Below are positions 8,153 to 15,684 of a stretch of DNA of 31,826 nt, in pieces. A program made the translations under genes and the position numbers. The stretch is from CAZGXM01 sp964529795. Its GTDB lineage: Bacteria > Bacillota > JADQBR01. The notes under the pieces are model-generated. The model was given only the letters and a program-made list of their open reading frames with translations. It did not search any database and was not told the DNA's origin. The stretch covers positions 1-31,826 of the forward strand of contig CAZGXM010000028.1 in the NCBI GenBank assembly GCA_964529795.1, in the 5' to 3' direction. Each line of letters opens with the position of its first letter. The stretch's first letter is position 1.

Positions 8153-9033
8153 TTCGCCCACCTCTTGGTCAGGCTACGGAAACCGCCCGGCAGAAACAAC
8201 AAGACCAGTATGAAGATTACCAACCCCACCACATCTTTATAACCCATACTGATATAAGTGGCACCCAGAGATTCGGCAATTCCCAAAGTTAACCCGCCAA
8301 ACAGGGCACCCATGGTACTGCCCATTCCGCCGAGAATGGTAATAATAAAGGATTTGGCTGTAAACAAGTGGCCAATATCCGGCCAAAGGTAAAAGATGGG
8401 CAATAAAAGCGAGCCGCCTGCAGCGGCAAGAGCGGATCCCAAACCAAAAGTAATAATAGTCACCCGCTGGGAATTGATGCCCATGTAGACCGCTGCCTCC
8501 CGGTCCTGAGAGGTGGCCCGGATTGCTTTCCCCAAATCGGTCTTGGTGAGAAAAAGATGTAAGCCGTATGTCATTCCCATGGCGATGACAAAGCCTACTG
8601 CCATGGGAATGTTTACCGAAATATCTCCCACGAAGAAAGCCGAGGTGGAGTAACTTGTAGTTACAGATCTGTAGTCGGATTTAAATATCAACCTGATGAC
8701 CTCAGTTAATACCAGCATAATCCCTACTGTTAACAGCACCTGGTTTTCCGGCAAGATGCTTTCCACATCCACCAGACGGTTAATCATATATTTCTGTATC
8801 AAACAACCGATAATAAATAATGTCGGCATGGCAATAAACATGCCCAGGTAGGGGTCAATCCCCCAGGTTTCAAAACAAATGTAAGTTACATACATACTAA
8901 CCATAACCAGAGCACCGTGGGCCAGATTGATTATCTTCATTACGCCCATAATCAGGGTCATACCAATAGCAATCAGGGCATACATGCCACCCAGCAAGAA
9001 ACCGCTGATAACTGCCTGCTCAAATAATGTCAC
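8149..9033 (-). CDS. livH: branched-chain amino acid ABC transporter permease LivH
   Basis: This 294-residue permease has the LivH signatures GGMYALIAIGMTLIMGVMKIINLAHGA in the first quarter and the coupling loop TDLGKAIRATSQDREAAVYMGI in the middle. A GGMGSTMGALFGG motif lies near the end. The start is GTG 9033 with AGGGGGT 6 bases upstream. It lies 57 bases downstream of livK, a gap filled by a strong hairpin that probably lowers expression of this and the later genes relative to livK. Confidence 0.94.
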   Translation of the reverse strand: MTLFEQAVISGFLLGGMYALIAIGMTLIMGVMKIINLAHGALVMVSMYVTYICFETWGIDPYLGMFIAMPTLFIIGCLIQKYMINRLVDVESILPENQVLLTVGIMLVLTEVIRLIFKSDYRSVTTSYSTSAFFVGDISVNIPMAVGFVIAMGMTYGLHLFLTKTDLGKAIRATSQDREAAVYMGINSQRVTIITFGLGSALAAAGGSLLLPIFYLWPDIGHLFTAKSFIITILGGMGSTMGALFGGLTLGIAESLGATYISMGYKDVVGLVIFILVLLFLPGGFRSLTKRWAK

Positions 9034-9054
9034 ATCACTACCCCCTTTAGCAAA

Positions 9055-9083
9055 AATAGGGGGAGAGGTGTTCTCCCCCTATT
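9055..9083 (-). terminator. perfect hairpin between livK and livH, probable partial terminator
   Basis: AATAGGGGGAGA and TCTCCCCCTATT form a perfect 12-bp stem around a five-base loop. On the minus strand the stem runs into TATTTTTG. It lies only a few bases after the livK stop. Such hairpins commonly stabilise the binding-protein mRNA or attenuate the distal transporter genes. Confidence 0.75.
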
Positions 9084-9090
9084 CCGTGTG

Positions 9091-10374
9091 CTACCTTTCA
9101 TTCCACTTGGGTACAGGGTAAACATAATCCGCTGATTTGGCCTCCTCCGGCCAAACCACTTCCAGTTGACCGTCTATCCACTGTACCACATAAGTAGTAG
9201 GTTTATCCTGGTTGGTATAACCTTCCCAATCTTCAAACTTGATCGGCCCCATGATGGTGGTCAGGTCAGTTTCCTCCAGTGCTATCTTGATAGCTTCTGG
9301 AGTGTAATCTTCGGCTCTGTTCAGCACATCTGCAATGACATACATGCTGGCGTAAGCCTGCGCGCCATGATAATCAGGTTGTTTACCGTATTTGGCCCTG
9401 TAGTTGTTGAAGAAATCGGCAGCACCGGACCAGGCCACATTGGACACCCACAGGGTGGTGGAAGCCACGTACTGGGCAGCGTCTCCGGCATTCTCCACAA
9501 ACTCGGGCATGGTATAACCGGCGCCGCCACCTACAAACAGGTTGACGTTAAAGTTTAGCTCCTTCATCTGCTTTGTAATCAAGGCCGCGTCCATCACGTA
9601 GGAAACAGCAAACATGACATCGGGTTCTGTGTTTTTAGCTTTGGCCAGCATGGGCTTGAAGTCAATGGCCCCCGCCTCATAGGACTGGTCAAAGACTACC
9701 TCTATGCCGTGTTGTTGCGCTGCTTTGCGAAATCCTTCGGCAGAGCTAACGCCAAAGTCTGTATTTTCATAAATAACTGCCGCCGTTTTCGCCTTAATTA
9801 CCTCATCCATCATCTCCCAAAACGCTGCCGTGTATTTACTGGCCGGCGAAGCACTGCCTCTGAATACCCAATCCCAGCCCTGCTTGGTAATTTTGTCCGC
9901 AGAACCGGTGACAATCATGAAAGGCATGCCGTTGGCCTGGGCAGTTCCTGCAAGCACGTTGGTCACTGCACTGCTGTACCCGCCGCTCAGCATATTGACA
10001 TTGTCCTGGTTAATCAACTTTTCCGCAGCGGCTTTACCTACGTCCTGCTTGCTCTGGTCATCCTCAAAAATCAACTCAATTTTTCTACCGTCGATGACGG
10101 TTTTGCCCGCCGCTTCCAATTCCGCGTAAGCCATCTCAAAGGAATTCTTTTCCATCTCGCCAAACATGGCCTGAGTTCCCGTCAGTGGCAAAATAACGCC
10201 AACTTTAATCGGCTCCTTGGAGCTTTCCTCTTTTGTACCCTGTTCCTCCTTGACGGTATCTTTCTCCGGTGCTGCAGGCTGCTGGCCACATCCAGCCAGC
10301 AATCCCAGGGCAAATACTGCCAACACCGCCAGTACCAGCCACCGACACTTTTTGGCCTCGTTCCTTTTTTTCAA
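9091..10374 (-). CDS. livK: branched-chain amino acid-type ABC transporter substrate-binding lipoprotein LivK
   Basis: This 427-residue extracytoplasmic binding protein delivers substrate to LivHM. The N-terminus is a lipoprotein signal (KCRWLVLAVLAVFALGLLAGC) with lipobox LAGC, followed by a charged, low-complexity linker rich in E, K and S. The mature part is a periplasmic-binding-protein type I fold beginning IKVGVILPLTGTQAMFG, with the usual GGYSSAVT and VIYENTDFG segments. The start is TTG 10374, with GGGGAGGAG at good spacing. Family members bind leucine, isoleucine and valine, but also amides, urea or aromatic compounds, so the true substrate is not certain. It is the first gene of the operon. 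Confidence 0.92.
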   Translation of the reverse strand: MKKRNEAKKCRWLVLAVLAVFALGLLAGCGQQPAAPEKDTVKEEQGTKEESSKEPIKVGVILPLTGTQAMFGEMEKNSFEMAYAELEAAGKTVIDGRKIELIFEDDQSKQDVGKAAAEKLINQDNVNMLSGGYSSAVTNVLAGTAQANGMPFMIVTGSADKITKQGWDWVFRGSASPASKYTAAFWEMMDEVIKAKTAAVIYENTDFGVSSAEGFRKAAQQHGIEVVFDQSYEAGAIDFKPMLAKAKNTEPDVMFAVSYVMDAALITKQMKELNFNVNLFVGGGAGYTMPEFVENAGDAAQYVASTTLWVSNVAWSGAADFFNNYRAKYGKQPDYHGAQAYASMYVIADVLNRAEDYTPEAIKIALEETDLTTIMGPIKFEDWEGYTNQDKPTTYVVQWIDGQLEVVWPEEAKSADYVYPVPKWNER

Positions 10375-10406
10375 GGTAACTCCTCCCCTTTCTGGGATAA
10401 TTTGTT

Positions 10407-10421
10407 ATTGACAGTGTCAAT
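10407..10421. promoter_or_regulatory. palindromic operator candidate at the livK transcription start
   Basis: ATTGACAGTGTCAAT is a perfect 15-bp palindrome with a one-base centre. It begins at the downstream edge of the -10 box and so covers the expected start of transcription, an arrangement typical of repressor sites. The cognate regulator is not in the window, or at least is not identifiable. Confidence 0.5.
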
Positions 10422-10448
10422 TCTATGCCATTATTCTGAATCTTTCAA
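10420..10448 (-). promoter_or_regulatory. sigma-A type promoter of livK
   Basis: On the minus strand, TTGAAA (10448-10443) and TAGAAT (10425-10420) are separated by 17 bases. The promoter ends about 45 bases before the livK start codon. Confidence 0.65.
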
Positions 10449-10478
10449 TGATTCTGATGCTATCAATATGAACTAAAT

Positions 10479-10529
10479 AAGACCAATATGACCAAAATAG
10501 AGATTAAAAGTAATGGTCACATTGGCCTT
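10479..10529. promoter_or_regulatory. long inverted repeat upstream of the livK promoter
   Basis: AAGACCAATATGACCA and TGGTCACATTGGCCTT form 16-base arms (14 of 16 paired) separated by 19 AT-rich bases. It sits 31 bases or more upstream of the -35 box, a position suited to an activator or a distal operator. Confidence 0.5.
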
Positions 10530-10680
10530 ATCAGTATTTAAAAAATATCTTAACTAGCACCAGGGAGAGTTTGCCGCCAACCCGCCAAGACAAATACCTT
10601 TTAACTTTTCCACAAATAAAACGCTGGGTTTGTATGCACTTGCCAATACTAATGCGGTACGCATATTAGCAAAACATACA

Positions 10681-11040
10681 CTATCCATGCCGTACATGTT
10701 CCAACGCCCGGGCAAAAAGTGCCGTGACGTGCTCATCGTCTATGGAGTAGTAAACGTTTTTACCTTCCTTGCGGTTTTTGACCAACTTGGCATTGCGCAA
10801 CACGCGCAGTTGATGGGAAACTGCGGACGCGCTCATATCCAGAGCAGTAGAAATATCGCAGACACACAATTCTTTCTGCATCAGTGCCTGTAAAATGCTA
10901 ATTCTGGTCCTGTCACTCAGCACCTTGAATATTTCCGCCATATCGGCTACTTCATCCTCTGCCAGCATCTTCTCCTTCACCTGATTTACCGCATCGGCAT
11001 CAAAACAAAACTCTTCACATATATCCCTTTTTTCGTCCAT
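10681..11040 (-). CDS. CadC/SmtB-type ArsR family metal-sensing repressor
   Basis: This 119-residue winged-helix repressor should release DNA on binding Cd(II), Pb(II) or Zn(II). The N-terminus carries C8 and C12, and helix alpha-3 carries C59 and C61 in ELCVCD, together matching the CadC alpha3N cysteine site. The C-terminal helix contains D102, H104, H115 and H118, exactly the DxH-x10-HxxH spacing of the SmtB/CzrA alpha5 zinc site. The recognition helix is SASAVSHQLRVLRNA. Start ATG 11040 has CAGGAG upstream at about 9 bases. It is divergent from the P1B ATPase gene, and the shared intergenic region contains a TGAA-N6-TTCA operator. It therefore probably represses both genes. A cadC-like name is justified by residues, but the metal has not been determined. 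Confidence 0.9.
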   Translation of the reverse strand: MDEKRDICEEFCFDADAVNQVKEKMLAEDEVADMAEIFKVLSDRTRISILQALMQKELCVCDISTALDMSASAVSHQLRVLRNAKLVKNRKEGKNVYYSIDDEHVTALFARALEHVRHG

Positions 11041-11088
11041 AAACCCCAGCTCCTGAATTTTTTCCAGCAGGTTTTAATCTTCCAGTAT

Positions 11089-11117
11089 ATTATATCATGT
11101 GAATATATGAACAACAA
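11089..11117 (-). promoter_or_regulatory. probable promoter of the arsR-type gene
   Basis: On the minus strand, TATAAT (11094-11089) lies 17 bases from TTGTTG (11117-11112). The spacer contains the TTCATATATTCA half-site motifs found in the operator of the divergent gene, which fits autorepression. Confidence 0.5.
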
Positions 11118-11137
11118 TACACATACCTCGCGGTATA

Positions 11138-11166
11138 TTGACAAAAATAATATCAAACCGTATAAT
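11138..11166 (+). promoter_or_regulatory. consensus sigma-A promoter of the P1B ATPase gene
   Basis: TTGACA (11138-11143) and TATAAT (11161-11166) are separated by exactly 17 bases. Both hexamers match the consensus perfectly, so strong expression is expected unless repressed. Confidence 0.85.
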
Positions 11167-11169
11167 TGA

Positions 11170-11191
11170 TATATGAACATATATTCATATA
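11170..11191. promoter_or_regulatory. ArsR/CadC-type operator
   Basis: The centre TGAACATATATTCA (11174-11187) is the TGAA-N6-TTCA form bound by ArsR/SmtB proteins, and the symmetry extends with TATA on both sides. It begins 4 bases after the -10 box of the ATPase promoter, so a bound repressor would block initiation. Confidence 0.8.
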
Positions 11192-11207
11192 TTCAGCTTA
11201 GCATTTA

Positions 11208-11214
11208 AGGAGGG
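11208..11214 (+). promoter_or_regulatory. Shine-Dalgarno sequence that fixes the ATPase start at TTG 11221
   Basis: AGGAGGG within AAGGAGGG lies 6-7 bases before TTG 11221. This is the strongest ribosome binding site in the leader and places the in-frame TGA at 11281 inside the coding region. Confidence 0.8.
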
Positions 11215-11220
11215 CTAGCC

Positions 11221-13356
11221 TTGTCAGAATCCCAAGCACTGGACATAAAACTGACCAAATATTTACTGGATGGACTGGGTTGAGCTAATTGCGCGGCTAA
11301 AATGGAGGCCACCATGCACCGGGAAGGCATGGATTACGCAACCGTAAACTTCGCTACCAAATCCGTTTTCCTGGCTGAAGATGATGTTGCCAAGGCCCAG
11401 GAAATTGCGGACAGCATAGAGCCGGGGGTAAAGTTGGTCCCGGCAACGCAGGCTGCCGACTACAAGGAAAAGTCTGAGGAGACCGGCAAAAGCGCTCACA
11501 AAGCCTTGATTATTATAGGCCTTTCCTTTTTGTTGTTGGTTACGGGTATCGCCTTTGAGGATTTTCTGCATGAGACCCCATACGCCATAGCCGAGTATAT
11601 TGTCTTTTTAACTGCCTATTTTCTTGTCGGTAGGAATGTGGTAGCAACAGCGGTAAGGAATATTTTCAAAGGCAACATCTTCGAGGAAAACTTTTTGATG
11701 ACTGTGGCCACCGGGGGTGCAATTGCTATTCACCAGCTGCCGGAAGCGGTAGGTGTAATGCTCTTTTTCAATGTAGGAGAGTTCTTCCAGCATATGGCGG
11801 TCAACCGTTCACGCCGCTCCATCAAAGCCTTGATGGGCATTAAACCAGAATATGCTAACTTGAAGAGAAACGGTGACTTGGAAAAAGTAGCGCCGGAAAC
11901 CGTAAATATAGGTGATATTATTGTTATCAAACCGGGGGAGCGAGTGCCCCTGGACGGAGTTGTAGAAGAAGGTACTTCTTTTCTTGACACCTCTGCCCTA
12001 ACCGGCGAATCCGTACCCAGAAAGGTCGAAGTGGGAGAAGAAGTACTGGCAGGAATGATAAATACCAGCGGTTTACTGACAGTTAAAGTTACCAAAGCCT
12101 TTGAAAATTCCTCCGTTGCGAAAATATTGGACCTGTTAGAAAACGCCAGTAGCAGAAAAGCTCCGACAGAAAAATTAATTACTAAATTTTCCCGCTATTA
12201 CACTCCGGTGGTGGTATCCGGCGCCCTGGCTCTGGCGTTAATTCCTCCGTTAGTGATACCCGGAGCCAATTTTTCCGACTGGGTCTACCGGGCATTGATC
12301 CTCCTGGTTATTTCCTGTCCCTGTGCCCTGGTTGTATCCATTCCCTTGGGCTATTTCGGCGGTATCGGCGGGTCCTCAAAAAAAGGAGTGCTGGTCAAGG
12401 GCGCAAACTTCCTGGAGGCTTTGACGGACCTTCATACCGTGGTTTTTGATAAGACCGGCACCCTGACCAAAGGGGTATTTCGTGTTACGGATATCAAAAC
12501 CAGCAACGGGTTCTCTCGAGAGGAATTACTGAGATACGCCAGCATTGCAGAAGTGAATTCCAATCACCCCATTGCCAGATCAATTATCGATGCTTATGAA
12601 GGTACCATTGACAAGGATAAAATTGAAAAGTATGAGGAAATCTCCGGTCACGGCATTAAAGCGGTGTATCAAGGAAAAGAAATTATAGCAGGCAACGACC
12701 ACCTGCTTCACCGGGAGGGTATTGGCCATAATGATTGTCGGGCGGATGGAACGGTAGTTTATGTGGCTGTTAACGGTACCTTTGCCGGTCACATTACCAT
12801 TGCCGACGAAATCAAAGAAGACGCTGCTCAAGCACTGGCAAAACTAAGGGCTTTAGGTGTCAAACAGACGGTCATGCTTACCGGCGACGACCGTTTCGTG
12901 GCGGAAAAGGTTTCGGCCAAACTGGGCATTGATACTGTTTTTGCAAATCTATTACCCCAGGATAAAGTCGCCAAAGTGGAATATTTGCTGCAAAGACTGA
13001 GCGACAGGGAAAAATTGGCCTTTGTGGGTGATGGCATCAATGACGCGCCGGTAATAACCCGGGCGGATATCGGTGTGGCCATGGGCGCCCTTGGCTCCGA
13101 TGCGGCAATTGAAGCTGCTGACGTGGTAATCATGGATGATGCACCTGCAAAACTTGCCACAGCAGTGGGCATGGCACGGCATACTAAAAAAATAATCATA
13201 CAAAACATTGTTTTAGCCCTGGGAATTAAGGGTATCTTTGTGGCCCTGGGTTCAGTGGGCATGGCCACCATGTGGGAAGCGGTATTTGCCGATGTTGGCG
13301 TGGCACTGCTGGCCATTCTCAACTCTACCCGAGCATTAAGATACAAAGAACAATAA
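11221..13356 (+). CDS. P1B-type Zn/Cd/Pb-exporting ATPase with in-frame TGA in its HMA motif
   Basis: This ATP-driven exporter of divalent soft metals resembles CadA/ZntA. From TTG 11221 it would be 711 residues. The N-terminal HMA domain reads YLLDGLG-(TGA)-ANCAAKMEA, so TGA 11281-11283 (codon 21) takes the place of the first Cys of the CxxC site and only C24 remains. The rest is intact: TGES (about 261), CPC (366-368) in the membrane, DKTGT with phospho-acceptor Asp410, GDGIND and a C-terminal helix with the P1B-2 residues Lys (LGIKGIF) and Asp (ADVGVALL), ending NSTRAL. If TGA is a stop, restart at ATG 11314 (GGAGG 5 bases upstream) or 11302 gives a 680-684 residue protein without a working HMA site. 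Selenocysteine, nonsense mutation and sequencing error all remain open. It is controlled by the divergent ArsR-type gene. Confidence 0.85.
11295..11319 (+). promoter_or_regulatory. candidate SECIS-like hairpin after TGA 11281
   Basis: AUGG (11302-11305) and CCAU (11312-11315) pair around loop AGGCCA. A few lower pairs (GGC with GC and C, 11295-11297 with 11316-11319) form after a four-base bulge. The loop starts 23 bases after the TGA and has G at its second and third positions, as in the fdhF AGGUCU loop. The upper stem is only 4 bp, so the case is weak without covariation. Confidence 0.3.
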
Positions 13357-13412
13357 AGTTACTTTCCCCGGTTGACGGCAAGGCCCGGCACCAGTTTCCT
13401 GTTTCATGTAAT

Positions 13413-13446
13413 AGCCCTTGCTTTTATCGCTAAGCAGGGGCTTTGT
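13413..13446 (+). terminator. terminator of the P1B ATPase gene
   Basis: AGCCCTTGC and GCAGGGGCT form a 9-bp stem with one G.T pair around a 12-base loop, followed by a T-rich stretch (TTGTTGTGTTT). The opposing exporter gene ends shortly after it. Confidence 0.65.
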
Positions 13447-13501
13447 TGTGTTTAGACCTTATTATTGTGTGTCTTTACCGGATTTTACGCCGAGAACCTG
13501 A

Positions 13502-14980
13502 CTAAAACTTGCTGCCGGCTTTATTCAGATCATTTAAGGGCCCGCGCACCAGGGAAGTGAAAACACCTATCACAGCTAATCCCGCGCCCACGAGAAAAGT
13601 AACATGCAGTGCCCCGGCAAAGGCCTGGGATTTTGACGCCGCGCCTTCCAGACCTTGAGCAGACAGTATTTTGGTAAAATAGTTCATCCGGTTGCTAAAT
13701 ACTGCTCCGGCAATAGCTACCCCCAGCACCATACCGATATTTCGCATAATCGCCAGCATACTGGCGGCAATCCCCCGCCGGTTGGGCGGGACAGTACCTA
13801 AAACCGCGCTGTTATTGGGTGTTTGAAACATCCCGGAACCCAAACCAATCACGCCCAGGGAAAGTATAATTGCCAGGTTGCTGGAATTTACATCGAGATT
13901 ACTTAACAGCCAAAGCCCCCCAGCATTAATGGCCATGCCCAGGGAACTGACATAACGGGTATCCGTGCGGTCAGAGATAGTACCGGCTATGGGCGCTACA
14001 ACCATGGTAACCAAAGGCATGGGCATCAGCATCATACCCGCCTTGGACGGCGAGTATTGCAGCAAATCCTGCAGATAAAAAGGCATGATAAGCACCACTG
14101 CAAACAAGGCCATGTAGCTGATCATAGCTGAAAGGTTTCCCATGGAATAAAGCCTATTCTTAAACAAAGACAGGTCAAGCATGGGATACTTTAAACGGCT
14201 TTCCAAAAACAAAAAACCGGCCATCAGCACCAATCCCGCAGCCAGTACCCCGCCGATATAAGGGCTTCCCCAACCGATTTTTTCCCCGTAACTTAAGGGG
14301 AACAGTATGCTGAGTAAAGCCAGGAAAAGAAGTACGGAACCCGCCATGTCAAAAGGCTGGGCTTCATGATTCTTGAGAGACGGTATCACTTTCTGCACCA
14401 GCAGGGAACCGGCAATACCAATGGGGATGTTGATAAAAAAGACACTCTGCCAGCCGAAAGTATTGGTTAAAAAGCCGCCCAGGACAGGGCCGGTAGTCAA
14501 AGCAACAGAAACCGATATGGCAATCAGGCCCAAGGCTTTGCCACGCTCCCCGGGAGGAGTAATATCAATGACAATCGCCGGCCCCATGGACATCATCATT
14601 CCCGCACCGATGGCCTGCACCGCGCGAAATATAATTAGCATACCTATGGATGGAGACAAAGCGCAAATTAATGAACCAAAGGTAAAAATGACGAAGCCCG
14701 CCAGGTAAATTCTTTTATGACCATACAGGTCTCCCATACGACCGTAAGTCAATAGCAGGCTGCTGATAATCAATAAATAGGACATGACAACCCATTCCAC
14801 AGTGGCCAAGGGCACATTATAGTAAGTACTAATTCTGGGCAAGGCAATGTTTACCACACTGCTGTCCAAGGGGCCCATAAAGGTACCCACAGCCACTGTC
14901 AGCAGTATCAGCCTACGCTGTGCTCTGGTCAGCTGTTGATGTAAAAATACCGGCTTTTTACCGGACGCGTCATCCTGCAT
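13502..14980 (-). CDS. MFS drug:H+ antiporter, DHA2 (14-TMS) family
   Basis: This 492-residue multidrug exporter of the EmrB/QacA type is predicted to sit in the cytoplasmic membrane and exchange drugs for protons. It has about 14 hydrophobic segments. After TM2 comes motif A, GRMGDLYGHKRIYLAG, and in TM5 comes the antiporter motif C, TTGPVLGGFL. The conserved FGWQSVFFINIPIG of DHA2 exporters follows. A first membrane segment with MGPLDSSVVNIALP is also characteristic. I chose ATG 14980 because GGGGAGG lies 7 bases before it. ATG 15001 in the same frame has no good ribosome binding site. The gene is monocistronic, and a 12-bp palindrome lies about 70 bases upstream. The substrate cannot be predicted. 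Confidence 0.9.
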   Translation of the reverse strand: MQDDASGKKPVFLHQQLTRAQRRLILLTVAVGTFMGPLDSSVVNIALPRISTYYNVPLATVEWVVMSYLLIISSLLLTYGRMGDLYGHKRIYLAGFVIFTFGSLICALSPSIGMLIIFRAVQAIGAGMMMSMGPAIVIDITPPGERGKALGLIAISVSVALTTGPVLGGFLTNTFGWQSVFFINIPIGIAGSLLVQKVIPSLKNHEAQPFDMAGSVLLFLALLSILFPLSYGEKIGWGSPYIGGVLAAGLVLMAGFLFLESRLKYPMLDLSLFKNRLYSMGNLSAMISYMALFAVVLIMPFYLQDLLQYSPSKAGMMLMPMPLVTMVVAPIAGTISDRTDTRYVSSLGMAINAGGLWLLSNLDVNSSNLAIILSLGVIGLGSGMFQTPNNSAVLGTVPPNRRGIAASMLAIMRNIGMVLGVAIAGAVFSNRMNYFTKILSAQGLEGAASKSQAFAGALHVTFLVGAGLAVIGVFTSLVRGPLNDLNKAGSKF

Positions 14981-15051
14981 GCTATTTCCTCCCCGTATCA
15001 AATTAAATGTCGACCTGATTTATCGTAAAAAAACTGCTCCTGCAACCATTT

Positions 15052-15063
15052 TACTGTACAGTA
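15052..15063. promoter_or_regulatory. palindrome upstream of the DHA2 exporter gene
   Basis: TACTGTACAGTA is a perfect 12-bp palindrome 72 bases upstream of the exporter start. Its position suits an operator for a MarR- or TetR-type regulator encoded elsewhere. Confidence 0.35.
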
Positions 15064-15083
15064 GTTGCTGGCGCAATTGTTTT

Positions 15084-15121
15084 TGCCTGGCTAGAGAAAG
15101 TATGCCTGGCTAGAGAAAGTA
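15084..15121. repeat. perfect tandem duplication of 19 bases
   Basis: TGCCTGGCTAGAGAAAGTA occurs twice with no spacer (15084-15102 and 15103-15121). It sits between the exporter leader and the broken end of the MBL pseudogene and may be a slippage or recombination scar. Confidence 0.8.
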
Positions 15122-15146
15122 AATAATACTCTGTTCCTTATCGATT

Positions 15147-15582
15147 CTAAGTATCTTCCCCTCCTCCTCTCCCGTGATATTTGTAGCCTGGATGCATGGC
15201 AAACGCTGCCTGAATTTCCCTTTCGGGAAAACCGCTCATGTGGCCGAAACTTTCTATATCGCGCCAATGCACTCCCTTTTTGATATGGCCGCCGTCAAAC
15301 CGGCTGCAAAAAATTACCGCCCTGTCCGAGGCAAGAGCGGAAACAAGCCCCGCGTGGTCTGCGTGCATGTGGGTAATAAATAAGTCTGTCCGTTCAAGAT
15401 CAACATCAAAGTGTTTGCAAACCGGACAGAATGGCCTTTTCACATTCCTCTCTTTTCATGCCCGTATCAATAAGCAAATTTCACCCGTGGCCCTTGATTA
15501 GATATGAGTTGATTGATCTCAGCGGGTTTTGGGGAAGGGGAACTTCAATCCGGTCGATGCCGGGTAAAATTTCTTCAACCAA
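15147..15582 (-). pseudogene. degraded metallo-beta-lactamase fold hydrolase
   Basis: Translation signals are intact: AAGGAGG lies 8 bases before TTG 15582. The product starts as a typical MBL protein (LVEEILPGIDRIEVPLP then NSYLIKGHG). TGA 15483-15481 interrupts it just before NLLIDTG, where relatives usually have a charged residue such as Arg, so a CGA-to-TGA change is likely. A second lesion, one extra base near 15430-15420, shifts the frame between ILSG and KHFDVDLERTDLF. The zinc motif THMHADHAGL follows, and the reading ends early at about HGRGGGEDT (15147). An intact relative would be about 300 residues, so the C-terminal half is missing. This is a dead gene with its 3' end deleted, beside a 19-bp tandem repeat. 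Confidence 0.8.
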
Positions 15583-15647
15583 ATTGCTAACCTCCTTGAC
15601 AACCTTTCCACTCTGAAAAAATTTCTTCGTATGCCTTAAATCACACG

Positions 15648-15671
15648 TAAAAAATAGCCCAAGCTATGGGC
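15648..15671 (-). terminator. terminator of the chemoreceptor gene
   Basis: On the minus strand, GCCCA and TGGGC pair around TAGCT and are followed by TATTTTTT. It starts 14 bases after the chemoreceptor stop codon. Confidence 0.8.
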
Positions 15672-15684
15672 AAGTCAAATTATC

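Larger units (their letters stand above)
10375..10680. other. regulatory region of the liv operon, downstream of arsR
   Basis: The 306 bases between the arsR stop and livK hold the livK promoter, a 15-bp palindrome over its transcription start area and a long inverted repeat upstream. I saw no terminator for arsR here. A short minus-strand ORF (10554-10736) lacks a ribosome binding site and is not called. Confidence 0.6.

Noticed and set aside
10554..10736. Minus-strand ORF after arsR with protein-like stretch LVLASAYKPSVLFVEKLKG
   Set aside because: It overlaps the arsR end, has no ribosome binding site, and I recognise no product. It could be an old remnant but is not supportable.
11302..13356. 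Treating ATG 11302 as the true ATPase start
   Set aside because: There is no Shine-Dalgarno sequence before it, and the upstream frame from TTG 11221 encodes the first part of the HMA domain. It is kept only as a fallback if TGA is a stop.
15481..15483. In-frame TGA in the MBL pseudogene as a selenocysteine codon
   Set aside because: The position is one where relatives carry a variable or charged residue, not Cys. A frameshift and a 3' deletion follow in the same gene, so simple decay explains it.
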